DNA from: Patellaria atrata CBS 101060
Taxonomy: Eukaryota > Ascomycota > Dothideomycetes > Patellariales > Patellariaceae
Assembly: GCA_010093705.1 (NCBI GenBank)
Contig: MU006089.1
Coordinates: forward strand, 73,099-137,098
Reading direction: 5' to 3'
DNA length: 64,000 nucleotides
Each line of letters opens with the position of its first letter. The first letter of the stretch is position 1. The position numbers and the translations under genes were made by a program. Below are positions 1-11,280 of the stretch, in pieces. Under the pieces are notes generated by a model. The model ran no database searches. It had not been told where the DNA came from and was given only the letters and a program-made list of their open reading frames with translations.

Positions 1-294
1 TGAGCTGTGTACTTATCTGAGGCTACTGTACTGCGTGCGGTATGTAGGTGAGCGTAGTCTCAGTTTGTACTGTACCTGTGTCGACTCAAGTCCTTAATAA
101 GACTTAAAGTTAGCTTTGTCTATTTTTTCTCCCTCATGACAAGTACAGTACATTGCATTGTTCCTCACCCACCCCTCTCGATTATTGCACGCCTGACTCC
201 CACTCCAGGTGCTCGCCGCATATAAACGTCACTTCGGCCCCTACCTGAATTGGGGGGGGCGTGGTGATGGACAGAATCACACTCGTTATCGCAA

Positions 295-1163
295 ATGGCA
301 CCTGGAAGGAAGTTGTCGTTTGAGTCAATCGGGGAGGAAGAGGATTACATGGCCACCTTCGTGCCTCTCTCCAGTTTGCCCACTCCGCCCTCGGCCTCAA
401 AGCAAACGCGAGAGGAGAAGATGTCTGAAGATATAGACATGGAAGATGTCTCCATGATAGATTTAGCAGGTAAGAATGGTTTAAGCGAAGTCTACAAGTA
501 ATATGACGTTTGACATTCCATACAGGACCCGCTACACATCTTGCCAACTTGGTCCCATCCGGAGTCTGCCCAAGTGGACCTTCACCAACGGTGATTTATA
601 CTTATCTCACTCGCTCTGAGCTTCCTCTCCAAACGATCGCCTTGGCTTCTTGTGTTCTCGATTCTTTGAGCAGACGTTTCCCACGTAATTGGAGAGAAGC
701 GATGACCGAAGCTTCTCAACCACCACCCGGCGCTCAAGATATTCCCTCTTTGTCTATCGCGTCCCTCAAGGATCTGTCTGGACTGACGGTTCCATTACCA
801 AAGGCACAGCTCGTAGTTCTCGCAGCACTCTCCATAGCATCAAGCTACCTGGATGACGTTTCCTCTCCAACGGACTACTGGTGCTGGCTAGCAAGAGATA
901 AGTTCAGTGCAAGACAGATCAATTCCACCATTCGTTGCATGCTCATAGATATCGATTACTGTCTTCACACGTTCACTCCAGATATGATCGAAGAATACAA
1001 GGCCGATATGCGCAGAGCTGGTGGTTATGTGAGCGAAAGTCTGGCTTCCGTTAGCAGCGCTGTTGCGGCAGCGACGGAGAAGTCCCAGAAATCGAATCTC
1101 TCCTTAAGCAAGAGCGTTGAAGTCAATGGGCTCTTGACGCCGTTACCAAGTCCGCCATGCTGA
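295..1163 (+). CDS. Cyclin-box protein (Pcl-like), two exons
   Basis: Exons 295-469 and 526-1163 join in frame across a 56-bp intron with a good donor (cag|gtaaga) and a tacag acceptor, giving about 270 aa. After a short acidic leader (residues 1-58) comes PATHLANLVPSG and then a region that reads like a cyclin fold: a helix with IYTYLTRSELPLQTIALA, a second helix VVLAALSIASSYLDD, then WLARDKFSARQIN and a final helix around MLIDIDYCL. This arrangement matches fungal Pcl-type cyclins, which bind a Pho85-like kinase; the partner is inferred. The C-terminus is Ser-rich and ends in a PLPSPP motif. The upstream sequence could hold another exon, so the start is the weakest point. Confidence 0.65.
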
Positions 1164-2177
1164 GAATGCTAATTACAGATGGAGGACATTTTGAGATTGT
1201 GCGTCTGCTCGCTCTCTGTTAAAAGGTCTCGGGGCGCAAAAGGATTTGGGACGAAAGTGGTCGAGATTCCATTGCTTGTTAGCGCATGATACCCCATTGT
1301 CCGATTTCTACTTTATTTCCTATCTTTTCGGAATTGCACATTACGGAGGCAATGTATGGTTCTTTCCAGTGAGGACAGTCTATGACTGGTCTCTGTCTGT
1401 TTTTGGTAGATGACCAGCACGGTATGCATACATGGAGCACCATCTGCTCATATCTTCTCATTATCACGATGTGTGCTTTTCTTGTCACTAGTACTAGGCG
1501 TACAGTACATTTGTACATAGTGGTCAATTTATGTACTACATCGTCATCACTACGATTTGTGGGAGCGTACTGTACTGTACAGTGCAAAGTGACAACAAGC
1601 GAAGAAAGGCATGGCGAGGGAAGCGATAAACAAAGCCAGACGGGGCCCTGACGATCCCATTTGCTATCTCCCAAGTGCGGCGTGAATTTGACCGCCGTTA
1701 TGACGATCCTATACAGGAAAGTCAGTTCCAGCAAGTTGATAACGCGCAGGGGGGATTGTACCTAAGGTACCTCGTACTGTAAACCGTTTTTCAACGGCGG
1801 GTGACTAACAAAGACGGTTAGTGATCCTAAGCTGGAAGGTACGAGCTAGCAAAAGACTGTGTATGCGGCCAAGGGATCGTGACTGCTGTTAATGCTGTTG
1901 GGAGAGTGTAAAAGGTAAGTGCCAGGCAAATGTAATGTCATTTTCAAACCAGAAGGAGCCACCCCACCATGCCCTCTGATATCGTCCAGAACTAGGATAA
2001 CAACTCCGTCGCGGGGTTCATCTCTCTACTCCACCAACAGTTCCCCGCCAACAACAAAATCATTCCGTCAAAGAGCTCCGATTGCTCTAAGACCGCTCCT
2101 ACCTTATCCTTTAAGGTAACCTAGCCGTCCTTTCTTGAACTCATCCTACTTTCCTTCATTCATCAATTGTTAGAACA
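1164..2177. other. Intergenic region and leader of the phosphorylase gene
   Basis: No convincing gene. It holds copies of GTACAGTAC/GTACTGTAC at 1500-1508 and 1567-1580, a palindromic CCTAAGGTACC-type stretch near 1761, and a pyrimidine-rich leader before the start codon at 2178. A consensus donor (gtaagt) at 1915 and an acceptor-like ttag at 2170-2173 leave room for a 5' UTR intron of about 260 bp, which is a guess. The small frames here lack any family signal. Confidence 0.5.
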
Positions 2178-5100
2178 ATGGCCAACGTTGTTACCCCTTC
2201 TCGCGAGCGGAGTGATCCTCTCAACCATCAGCGCCGCCCCTCCATCAGTGCTCCGCTGGACATCCAAGGTCCTGTTGGTCCGGGCTTCTCGAGACCAAAA
2301 CACAAGAGAACCGTCACTGGTTTCGGACCTGCAGAGATCAAGAGCGTCGAAGCTAGCATTCCAGAACCCCAACGTGAAGCGTGAGTTGTTTGCTTCATTC
2401 TGTACCCTTTCTTCAGCTAACAGCATCTACAGATGGAAGAAATTCGTATGTTCGGACTTCCACTATACCTTGAGGGGTACTTCAGGTATTGGACCTGAGC
2501 TGACGAGTTGAACAGACCCCAAAGCCCTTCACTACAAAGGAGGAGTTTGGCGTGAGTAAATATCTATTTCGAACATGAAAAAGGATCAGCGGGCTGAATA
2601 ATTGATAGAAAGAAACTGTTCGTCACATCGAGACGACTCTTGCCCGTTCCCTCTGGAATTGCGATGAAGGGCATGAATACACTCTGTGTCTTATAATCTG
2701 TACGAACACTAACAGGTCAATTATAGAGCCGCATATTCTGGCACAGCGCTTGCCTTCCGAGACCGCTTGATTCTCGATTGGAACAAGACACAGCAGAACC
2801 AAACATTCACGGACCCGAAGAGAATCTACTGTAAGTATTATTAGTTATCTAATTCAATCCCACTGCGGTCGCTCACAAAGTTGTCAGATCTCTCTCTTGA
2901 ATTTTTGATGGGAAGAGCACTTGATAATGCCATGCTCAATGTTGGTGCAAAGGATATTGCCCGAGGTAATAACCCCTTGCCCAGCATTTTTGGGACAGAT
3001 TTGCTGATTTGAAATACGGCAGAGGGGCTTGCGGATCTCGGTTTCCGCATGGAAGACATCATCAAACAAGAACATGATGCTGCCCTGGGTAACGGTGGTT
3101 TGGGCCGTCTCGCCGCATGCTTCCTAGACAGTATGGCCTCGTTGAATTATCCCGCCTGGGGTTACGGCCTGAGATACAGATACGGCATCTTCAAGCAGGA
3201 GATTGTCGATGGATATCAAGTTGAGGTCCCCGACTACTGGTTAGACTTCAATCCTTGGGAGTTTCCCAGACATGATATTACTGTCAATATCCAGTTCTAT
3301 GGTAGCGTGAGGAAATGGCAGTGTGTAGACACTCAATCTGTTTTTGTTGAATTATCAGGACTGACAAATGACACAGAGATGAGGATGGCAAGCAGCAAAG
3401 TGCTTGGGAAAACGGTGAAATTGTACAGGCCGTTGCATATGACGTACCAAGTAAGTCCCCTCGAAAATTGACGATGATCTGCGGGTCACTCTTTTCTAAC
3501 AATTTTCAGTCCCCGGATTCTCTACGTCTACTACCAACAATCTGCGACTTTGGTCAAGCAAGGCTTCCGGAGGAGAGTTTGATTTCCAGAAGTTCAACTC
3601 GGGTGAATACGAGAGCTCCGTTGCAGACCAACAGAGAGCCGAGACCATATCTGCCGTCTTGTACCCCAACGATAAGTAAGTAAAAGTCTATAGTATGGGT
3701 CTGAATATGTTCTAACGGCACATAAAGCCTCGAACGGGGCAAAGAACTCCGTCTGAAGCAGCAGTACTTCTGGTGCGCTGCATCCCTGTTCGACATTGTC
3801 CGCAGATTCAAGAAGACCAAGAGATCATGGGCAGACTTCCCCAATCAGGTTGCTATTCAGCTCAATGACACACATCCAACTCTCGCTATCCCAGAACTTC
3901 AGCGTATTCTCGTAGATATCGAAGGTCTGGATTGGGATGAAGCTTGGAGCAGTAAGTTAGTTGTCCTAGTATATGTTACCCAAAATCTAACAATGAATAA
4001 TAGTCGTCACGAAGACCTTTGGCTACACTAACCACACCGTCCTCCCAGAGGCGCTTGAGAAGTGGTCAGTTCCACTGATGCAATGGCTCCTCCCTCGTCA
4101 TCTGCAGATCATTTATGATATTAACTTGCACTTCTTACAATTTGTGGAACGAAACTTCCCCAAGGACCGTGATCTACTGGGTCGCGTCTCGATCATTGAG
4201 GAGTCCCAGCCGAAGATGGTTCGTATGGCATATCTCGCTCTCATTGGTTCGCACAAGGTCAACGGTGTGGCTGAGTTGCACTCGGACCTAATCAAGACGA
4301 CAATTTTCAGAGACTTCGTCAGCATCTATGGACCGGATAAGTTTACTAATGTCACGAACGGAATTACACCTAGGCGATGGTTACACCAGGCCAATCCACG
4401 TCTGTCAGATCTAATCGCCAGTAAGCTCGGTGGCCATGATTTCCTCAAGGATCTCACCATTCTCCACAAACTCGAACAATACGTCGACGACAAGGATTTC
4501 CGTAAGGAGTGGCAAGAAATCAAGCATGCCAACAAGGTCCGCTTGGCCAAACACATCAAAGAGACTCAGGGTATCAGTGTGAACCCGTCTGCTCTCTTTG
4601 ACATTCAAGTCAAACGTATCCACGAGTATAAGAGGCAACAACTCAACATCTTTGGTGTGATCCACCGGTATCTGCAACTCAAGTCGATGGCACCGGAAGA
4701 GCGCAAGAAGCTCGTTCCGCGCGTCGTTATCTTCGGCGGTAAGGCTGCCCCGGGTTACTGGATGGCAAAGACTGTTATCCATCTCATCAACAAAGTCGGT
4801 GGTGTCATCAACAATGACAAGGACGTCGGGGATTTGTTAAAGGTTATCTTCCTCGAAGATTACAACGTCAGTAAGGCGGAAATTATCTGTCCTGCTTCCG
4901 ATATCAGCGAGCACATCTCCACAGCCGGAACGGAAGCTTCAGGCACCAGCAACATGAAATTCGTCCTCAACGGAGGTCTCATCATCGGTACATGCGACGG
5001 TGCAAACGTAAGTTAACAGCTCCCGTCGTGAGCATCTTGTGTCCAATTATCACTTACTCATATACCTCTTAGATCGAGATCACTCGTGAAATCGGCGAGA

Positions 5101-5483
5101 GCAACATCTTCCTCTTCGGTAACCTTGCCGAGGACGTCGAAGACCTCCGCCACAGTCATCTCTATGGTGATTACCAGCTTGACCCTGCCCTCAACAAAGT
5201 CTTTGACGAGATCAAGAAGGGTACTTTTGGCGACGCGGGCGCCTTCACCGCGCTCATCAACGGTATTGTCGAGCACGGTGATTATTATCTCGTGTCTGAT
5301 GACTTTGCATCCTACTGCAAGACGCACGAGTTGATCGATGAAGCATACAAGAATCAGGAGGAGTGGTTGACTAAGAGTATCACGAGTGTTGCGAGAATGG
5401 GATTCTTCTCAAGCGATAGGTGTATTGATGAGTATGCGGAGACAATTTGGAATATTGAGCCGCTTATGCCTGAAAAGGAGTAG
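2178..5483 (+). CDS. GPH1: Glycogen phosphorylase
   Basis: Twelve coding exons are inferred: 2178-2380, 2433-2445, 2516-2551, 2609-2670, 2727-2830, 2888-2965, 3023-3320, 3377-3450, 3510-3675, 3728-3951, 4004-5007 and 5073-5483. They give about 890 aa, normal for the family. The enzyme releases glucose-1-phosphate from glycogen in the cytosol using pyridoxal phosphate. Visible landmarks are [41 protein letters not shown] and the cofactor motif GTSNMKF, whose lysine is about residue 738. The N-terminus is longer than in animals and Ser/Arg-rich, as in fungi where phosphorylation there controls activity. Odd points: exon 2 is only 13 nt, and the intron 2671-2726 has GC-AG ends with a good ctaac branch site. 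The start is the first ATG of a frame that splices cleanly. Confidence 0.95.
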
Positions 5484-5892
5484 ACGGTTTAAGATGAATC
5501 GCTTCCCGCGACTCTTGTGTCATACCCTTTCTTAGTCATATGCATTGCATCAAGCTGCCTGGTTCCTTTATCCCCTTTAAATTTGACCCCTGAAGTTGTG
5601 GAAGTAGAGGGTACAGCCATACTAGAGTTCCATAGCTAGATAATCTAAATCGAAGATGAGTCAATACTGCAGGATTGGTGACCTGGATGGATTTTTGGTG
5701 AATGGATACTAGACAATTGATGTTGATAGCAATAGAGAACTGTATCGCTCTGCCTACATCCTTCTCCGGACCTTATACACTCTTCTTCACTACTGTACAG
5801 TCTGCCAGAGCCCGGCTCCCAGCTCTCATTCACGCTGCTCTCTCACCACCCGCACTCTTGTCTCTAGTCATACACATCCAACCCATTTCCTC
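5484..5892. other. Tail-to-tail intergenic region
   Basis: This 409-bp stretch separates the 3' ends of the phosphorylase and CAP genes and should hold both 3' UTRs. It is T/C-rich with no frame resembling a protein family and no clear hairpin. Confidence 0.6.
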
Positions 5893-7758
5893 TCAACCAG
5901 CATGTTCAACAATCTCACTCACCAACACCCCATCCCTAACAAAACTCCTGATCTGCTCCGGCGCCGGAAACTCCCTACTATCCCCGTCTCCCTCCTCATC
6001 CATCGGGGGAAGCACGACGTTCACCGCACTCGACTTACTGGTGAACACCTCGGTCGCCAGCGACTCCTTGCTCAAATACAACGTCGCGCCATCCACTTGA
6101 TCCAACATGACCGTCGGCAACTTGCCCAGCACCTGAAACGCGAAGTTGGCGCACTTGACGACATCGAGGGAGGATACCAGGCTGTCGAGGATGAGCGAGA
6201 GCTTGGGTGAATTGTCGACGGCGATCGCGTTCGCTTTCCCGTGAACGCGGAGGGTCAGGCCGCGGCATTTCGAGATGAGGATCGAGTGATTTATCTGTGC
6301 GTCTATCTCGATCGGACCGTCGGGAGAATCGTAGTTTTCGAGTATCCACTTGTTCCCGTCGAGTTCTTTTTTAGGTGGCTTTTTCGTACGCATGCTCTCT
6401 GGTTTTCGAGGCGGCGCGGGGGACTTACCGCGCGCGCCAAGGGAGCTGGAGCTGGAGCTGCGTTGGGGTACCGGGGGTTGCGTTTGGGCACGTAGACTGG
6501 GGTTTTTGTGTGTCATTTGGCTGGCATCTACCTTTTTGAGGCCCTTTGTGACGTTTTCGCCGACATTGAGTTGGTCGAAGACGGCGCCCATGTCGCTGCC
6601 TTGAGCTTTTGAGGATCCGGAGGGTGGAGGAGGGGGTGGAGGGACGTTGTCAAATTTGGGAAGAGGTGGAGGGGGTGGGGGAGGAGCGCCGGCCCCTGAA
6701 GAAGGCGGTACGGATGTGCCGTTGACGCTGGGAGTGGATTTGACTTCTTGCAGAGCTTTGAGGGCATCGATGCCGTCTTTGGCGTTCCAGATTAGGCCTT
6801 GGGCGTGGTGTTTTTTTATATAAGATATCAAAGCGCGGAAGAGCTTGTTGAAAGATTGGACGAATTCTACGTGGAGTCGTTCCCTAGACAATATGGTTAG
6901 CATATAATGGCTTATACATTTAAGCTTCTATAGATTCGCACTTTTCCTTATACTCCTTTAGCACGTTGTTCCCATACATTTGCGCCCCTCCAAATAGCTC
7001 TTCCACATAGACTGCTGGCTTTGCGTCTATTATGATCCAACGCAGGGCATCAATACCGTCTGCCGCCATAGCGAGATGGTTCTTCATAGGCGAATGTCGA
7101 TTCGTCTGCCTAATCTCCTCCACCTTTAATATTCCGTCTTGGAGATCCTTCAAGAGTTCTAGAAAAACAGGAGACGTCATATCGGGTTTCTTCGCTTTTG
7201 TAGTAATGAGTATAAACTGTCTCTGCGCGTCAAAACATTCCTTCACAGCTCCGGCCTAATATCCCTCGTCGTTAGCTTAGCACGTTGGAGTCTAGAGGAT
7301 ATTCCAATTTACCTGGTCAGAAACCACCCCTCCTACTTGTTTACTTAGCTCTATCCATGCCTTTAGATTTCCATTGATCAACTCGTCAAACTCTTCTACG
7401 GATGGGGGAACCGATTCCGCAACTTTTTGTGGTGGAGGCGAGGTGTCGACTTTAGGAACCGTGGACGCGCTGGTTGTAGCAACAAGGGTAGAACTTTGAG
7501 GACCAGCATTCTGATCGGGATTCGCCTGAGACGAGGCAATATCCTCTAAGCGTGAGGTCGCAGCTTCAAGTCTAAGTACCGGATCTGTCAGCGTGCCATC
7601 TGGGATTTGGACAGCCTTGAGGATGTGGTATGACAAAGGATCTTCTTCCACAATGGGTTCCATGGTGAGGTTATAATAGAGTAGGAGGAGAGAAAGATCT
7701 TGTGGACTTACCGCTTTATGAGAGTGGTAAGGTTGTTCATATTGTTTGCTTGCGCCAT
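5893..7758 (-). CDS. SRV2: Adenylyl cyclase-associated protein (CAP/Srv2)
   Basis: Exons on the minus strand are 7712-7758, 7313-7571, 6942-7255 and 5893-6883, giving about 536 aa. The short first exon supplies the conserved MNNLTTLIKR start that joins LEAATSRLEDIA, the N-terminal oligomerisation and cyclase-binding helix. A helical folded domain follows (AKKPDMTSPVF to HHAQGLIWN), then two polyproline runs that should bind profilin or SH3 domains, a WH2-like stretch (VTKGLKKVDASQMTHKNPS), and a C-terminal beta-helix domain that binds ADP-actin (from about residue 375). The protein recycles actin monomers and links Ras to adenylyl cyclase. It ends EIVEHAG, like other fungal CAPs. Introns are 58, 57 and 140 bp. 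Confidence 0.93.
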
Positions 7759-8117
7759 CTCCAGGGTGATGGGTTACGAATCAAAGATGTAAGGGATGAA
7801 GCAACGGCTACTTGCAGCAATGAGACCTTGGTTACTCAAGATAGCAGAAAAGAAGTACAGCAAGGGAAGAAGACTTTAGGAATCGAAATAAAAGTCTGCA
7901 TACACTTTGAGAACAACAGAAGGTAATCACTTTTCTTGCCCTGATATCCTATGTAAAGCTTGGACGTTCAGCTTCCATCCGGTTGTGTTATGTTCTTAGT
8001 CAGCAGGTATTGCGGAGGTCAACCGGGGTAGGTTTACCTAACTGCTCCAACTTTACATTTATAACTTTAGGTCGTGAACTTTGAATTAAATTAAGAAATT
8101 TGGACGTGTCGTGTATC
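7759..8117. promoter_or_regulatory. Shared promoter of CAP and MAK32-like genes
   Basis: This 359-bp stretch separates two divergent start codons. It contains the sequence ggtaggtttacctaac near 8030, a partly palindromic TAGGTNNACCTA-type element. No TATA box is obvious. Confidence 0.4.
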
Positions 8118-9293
8118 ATGGACGAAAATGAACCCATCGAGTTTGTGACTATGGGCATGTTCATCATCGGTTCGCTCTATCATCATGTTTCCTTCCGATA
8201 TCAATCTGATATTGGACCATAGATGAGATTCATTATCAAGACAAGTCGAAACCGCCTAAGCTAGACATTATAGGAGGTGCGGGCTCCTACTCTGCACTAG
8301 GAGCACGCTTATTCTCACCAAAAAGATCATTTTCGAAAAGAGTAGGTTGGATTGTAGATTGTGGGTCTGATTTCCCACAAGAACTACGAGAGTTTATTGC
8401 TCAATGGGACACGGGAGTATTGATGAGGGAAACACCTGAGAGACTCACCACCAGGGGCTGGAATGAGTATGGTGAGAATGAATACAGAGGTAGTTACATA
8501 CTGGAGACAAGTTCACATCTGTATCTGTCTGATAAGTGAAGCATTCAGATACATGACGCCGAAGAGACGGCTTACGGACGAGGATCTAACTCCGAATTTT
8601 TTATTATCAAGTACTTTCCACCTCATATGCTCGCCAACACGGTGCATTGATCTGGTTACCTCAATTAAACGAAGGAGGACGGAACTTTCGACTAGGCGAG
8701 AAGTTCCTCCTCCCCTCTTCATCTGGGAACCTGTCCCGGATTTATGTACTCCTCAGGAGTATGGAAACTGTCTGAAAGCTCTGAAATGCGTTGAAGTTGT
8801 TAGCCCAAATCACACAGAACTGGGTGGCTTCTTTGGTGGGTCAGACAAATCAGTGGATCGAGACTTCATTGAGCAGTGCTGCGATGCATGGATTAGGGAG
8901 GGGATAGGTAGCGATCAGGGAGGAGCGGTCGTCGTCAGAGCTGGCAAGGAAGGTTGCTATCTCGCTGCGAGCGAGAACAACTCGACTATGCATACACAAC
9001 TCTGGATACCAGCCTTCCACCGGAATCAAGAGAAGGTCATTGATCCAACAGGAGGTGGTAACGCATTTCTGGGGGGTTTAGCCATTGGGCTAGCTAGGAA
9101 GCGGGAGCTATCAATCAGTAGCAGCATTCCTGAAGCCGCATTGATGGGTAGTATTTCGGCTAGCTTTGCTATAGAGCAAGTTGGGATGCCGATATTAAAG
9201 CAGATGTGGGATGGAGAAACTTGGAACGGTGAACGCGTTTTGGACCGACTCAAGACCGCTAGAGAAAAGCTGGAAGTATATTTACAACCCTAA
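8118..9293 (+). CDS. MAK32: MAK32-like PfkB-family protein
   Basis: Exons 8118-8169, 8223-8489 and 8542-9293 give about 356 aa. The protein opens with FVTMGMFIIDEI and IIGGAGSYSALGAR, the substrate-side beta sheet and glycine turn of PfkB/ribokinase-fold sugar kinases, and continues with LFIWEPVPDLCTP and VVSPNHTELGGFFG. In yeast, Mak32 is needed for stable maintenance of a double-stranded RNA virus; the biochemical substrate is unknown. The nucleotide-site motif reads DPTGGGNAFLGG (about residues 274-285), so the usual catalytic Asp of the GAGD motif is Asn here. The first intron donor (gttcgc) is weak, but the frame and the family start support it. Confidence 0.85.
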
Positions 9294-9354
9294 ATGTAAC
9301 CAGCAATACATATCAAGGATCTATATCCACCACACTGGACCGCCTGTCACCCCT

Positions 9355-9812
9355 TTATGAGCTGTTTTCTTTCTCTTTCAGTGCTTTTTCATGCTCTATT
9401 ATCTGCTTACTCCAACTGCATTACGGATTAGCATCAGTCAGCTAAACTAATTGAGAGACCAGATCATACTTCCGGCTGGGAAAGAATCTCCCGGGCTCAG
9501 GCATTCTCGGCCTCTGTTCTCGTTCCGCACTGATACTCCAAACAATAGCTGTGATCCCAATCACACATGCGCCCATTATGGCAGTGTTCATTTTCCAATT
9601 TGCGGGTTGTGCGTACCAACCACCTGAGGGCGACCAGACATGCTTAGGATAGCTAAGACGAAATATTAGTCAATTGTAGGAAGCAGAAGTTCGATCGGGT
9701 GGTTCATAGCGTACGGTATCTTGCCCTCTGCATTCGCTCCGTATTTCTTCCATGGCTGTTTCTTTGGTTCCGCATGCGCGCCGACATCTGCTTCAGCATT
9801 CTGCGTCGGCAT
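9355..9812 (-). CDS. Small mitochondrial single-TM protein, probable complex I accessory subunit
   Basis: Three minus-strand exons, 9715-9812, 9470-9652 and 9355-9415, give about 113 aa; the introns are 62 and 54 bp and the second has a gctaat branch site. The protein has a Lys-rich start, a conserved-looking GGWYAQPANWKMNTA, one hydrophobic helix (about residues 58-76) and then AEREQRPRMPEPGRFFPSRNW. This layout resembles small fungal accessory subunits of NADH:ubiquinone oxidoreductase in the inner mitochondrial membrane. I recognise the pattern rather than a named subunit. Reading through the second donor would instead end the protein after 102 aa; the spliced form is preferred because the hydrophilic tail WSKQIIEHEKAL continues sensibly. 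Confidence 0.65.
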
Positions 9813-10101
9813 TGTGAGTGGCTTGGAGCCCGTAAGAGGTTTGGTAAATGATATAAAGGCACTTGCGGTGATGTTGCTGAAGGTTACGGTGATGCTTTGA
9901 CGTTCATGGCCAAGTAGTTATACCTTGCCTTTAATTGGTCGTCATTCCGTCCATAGAAACTTCGTAGTATCGACAACTCAAAACTTATTTCCCACACCTG
10001 CAGTTTGCTCTCGTTTATTTTCACAACAATACTATTCTACTAGCATTCGTGCTTTTCTATAAGTCTCAAAGTACACTTATTGATATCGTGCACGCGCATT
10101 G
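9813..10101. promoter_or_regulatory. Shared promoter of two mitochondrial genes
   Basis: The 289 bp between the divergent starts of the likely complex I subunit and mL44 must carry both promoters. It contains attggtcgtc near 9933, whose ATTGG is an inverted CCAAT box; Hap-complex control is therefore possible but not shown. Confidence 0.4.
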
Positions 10102-11280
10102 ATGAAGCGAATCCGCCTGGAGACCTGGGGTTCTCGACTCCTCCCCCGTACACGATATCATGCCCGACCGCCATGCTACCTCATTCGACAGCAGCAATAC
10201 ATTCAACCTCACAACCACAGCAGGTTACAATCTACAGCTGCGGTATCATCAATACCTGATACAGAGGGGCTCGACGTATACCCTACCCCCAGACTAGAGG
10301 ACCTCCCCTCGCCTCCTGTCTCCGCTTCTCTTCAATCGGCAAAACTCGCAGCCCTTCACGCACGATTATCATTACCACACCGATTTCCCATCCAGACACT
10401 TGCTAGAACTCTTGTTGATCCTTCCGCCGATTCGAATCCCTCATTTAATAATGCTTCACTCTCCATCCTCGGTTCCGACCTGCTAGGTTACTACACGTCG
10501 GAGCATTTCATGTGCCGATATCCGCGTATCCCACAAATAATCCTCTTCGCCGCACAGTACGCCTACGTAGGTCCGAAAGCACTAGCAAGCGTAGCTCGCG
10601 AATGGGGTATAGAGAGCGCAGCCGAACCGGGCGGGGAAGTCGACCCAGGTCTACTCCAATATCGTGCGCTATCCCCGGGCTCTACACCAGAGAAGACCCC
10701 AAAAAATCCGCGTGGCAAATTTCCCTATAGAAGGGGGGTGGCGTCGCGAACCCTCTACCGTGATCAATTTGGAGATAGTAAAACTTTACGTCCGGATGCA
10801 ACCCATCTCGAAGCGGCGAGCTACAACTTCGTAAACGCCTTATTCGGAGCATTATACCTTCACGCCGGTCGCGCGGCCACGAAACGCTTCCATCAATCCC
10901 ACATACTCTCCCGTCATCTGAATCTCTCCGCGCTCTTCGACTTCCGTCAACCCGCGCGGGATCTAGCTCGCTTGTGCTTGCGGGAAGGCTTTCTTCCGCC
11001 GGTTGCACGCATGATATCGGAGACGGGACGGCACAGCAGACACCCAGTTTTCGTGGTCGGCGTGTATAGCGGGAAGGACAAGTTGGGAGAGGGACAGGGA
11101 GCGAGTTTGAATGAGGCACGTACGGTAGCAGCGGCGAATGCTCTGAAGGGTTGGTATCTTTACAGTCCGCTTGTGGATGGAGGAGAAGATGCGCCGAGGG
11201 TGCCGAGTGATGTTGAAGGGAAGGGGAATAAAGAGGTGTGGAATCCGGCCATGGTGGATATTGGGGAAGCGTTTGTATAG
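10102..11280 (+). CDS. MRPL3: Mitochondrial large-subunit ribosomal protein mL44 (Mrpl3)
   Basis: A single exon of about 392 aa beginning at the ATG at 10102. The first 45 residues are rich in Arg, Gln and His with few acids, a mitochondrial targeting sequence. The middle is an RNase III-like fold (SLSILGSDLLGYYTSEHFMC, then FVNALFGALYLHAG) and the end is a double-stranded RNA-binding domain (HPVFVVGVYSGKDKLGEGQG, then EARTVAAANALKGWYL). This matches mL44, which sits on the mitochondrial large ribosomal subunit; in that family the RNase III site is not catalytic. It is divergent from a second mitochondrial gene. Confidence 0.88.
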   Translation: MKRIRLETWGSRLLPRTRYHARPPCYLIRQQQYIQPHNHSRLQSTAAVSSIPDTEGLDVYPTPRLEDLPSPPVSASLQSAKLAALHARLSLPHRFPIQTLARTLVDPSADSNPSFNNASLSILGSDLLGYYTSEHFMCRYPRIPQIILFAAQYAYVGPKALASVAREWGIESAAEPGGEVDPGLLQYRALSPGSTPEKTPKNPRGKFPYRRGVASRTLYRDQFGDSKTLRPDATHLEAASYNFVNALFGALYLHAGRAATKRFHQSHILSRHLNLSALFDFRQPARDLARLCLREGFLPPVARMISETGRHSRHPVFVVGVYSGKDKLGEGQGASLNEARTVAAANALKGWYLYSPLVDGGEDAPRVPSDVEGKGNKEVWNPAMVDIGEAFV

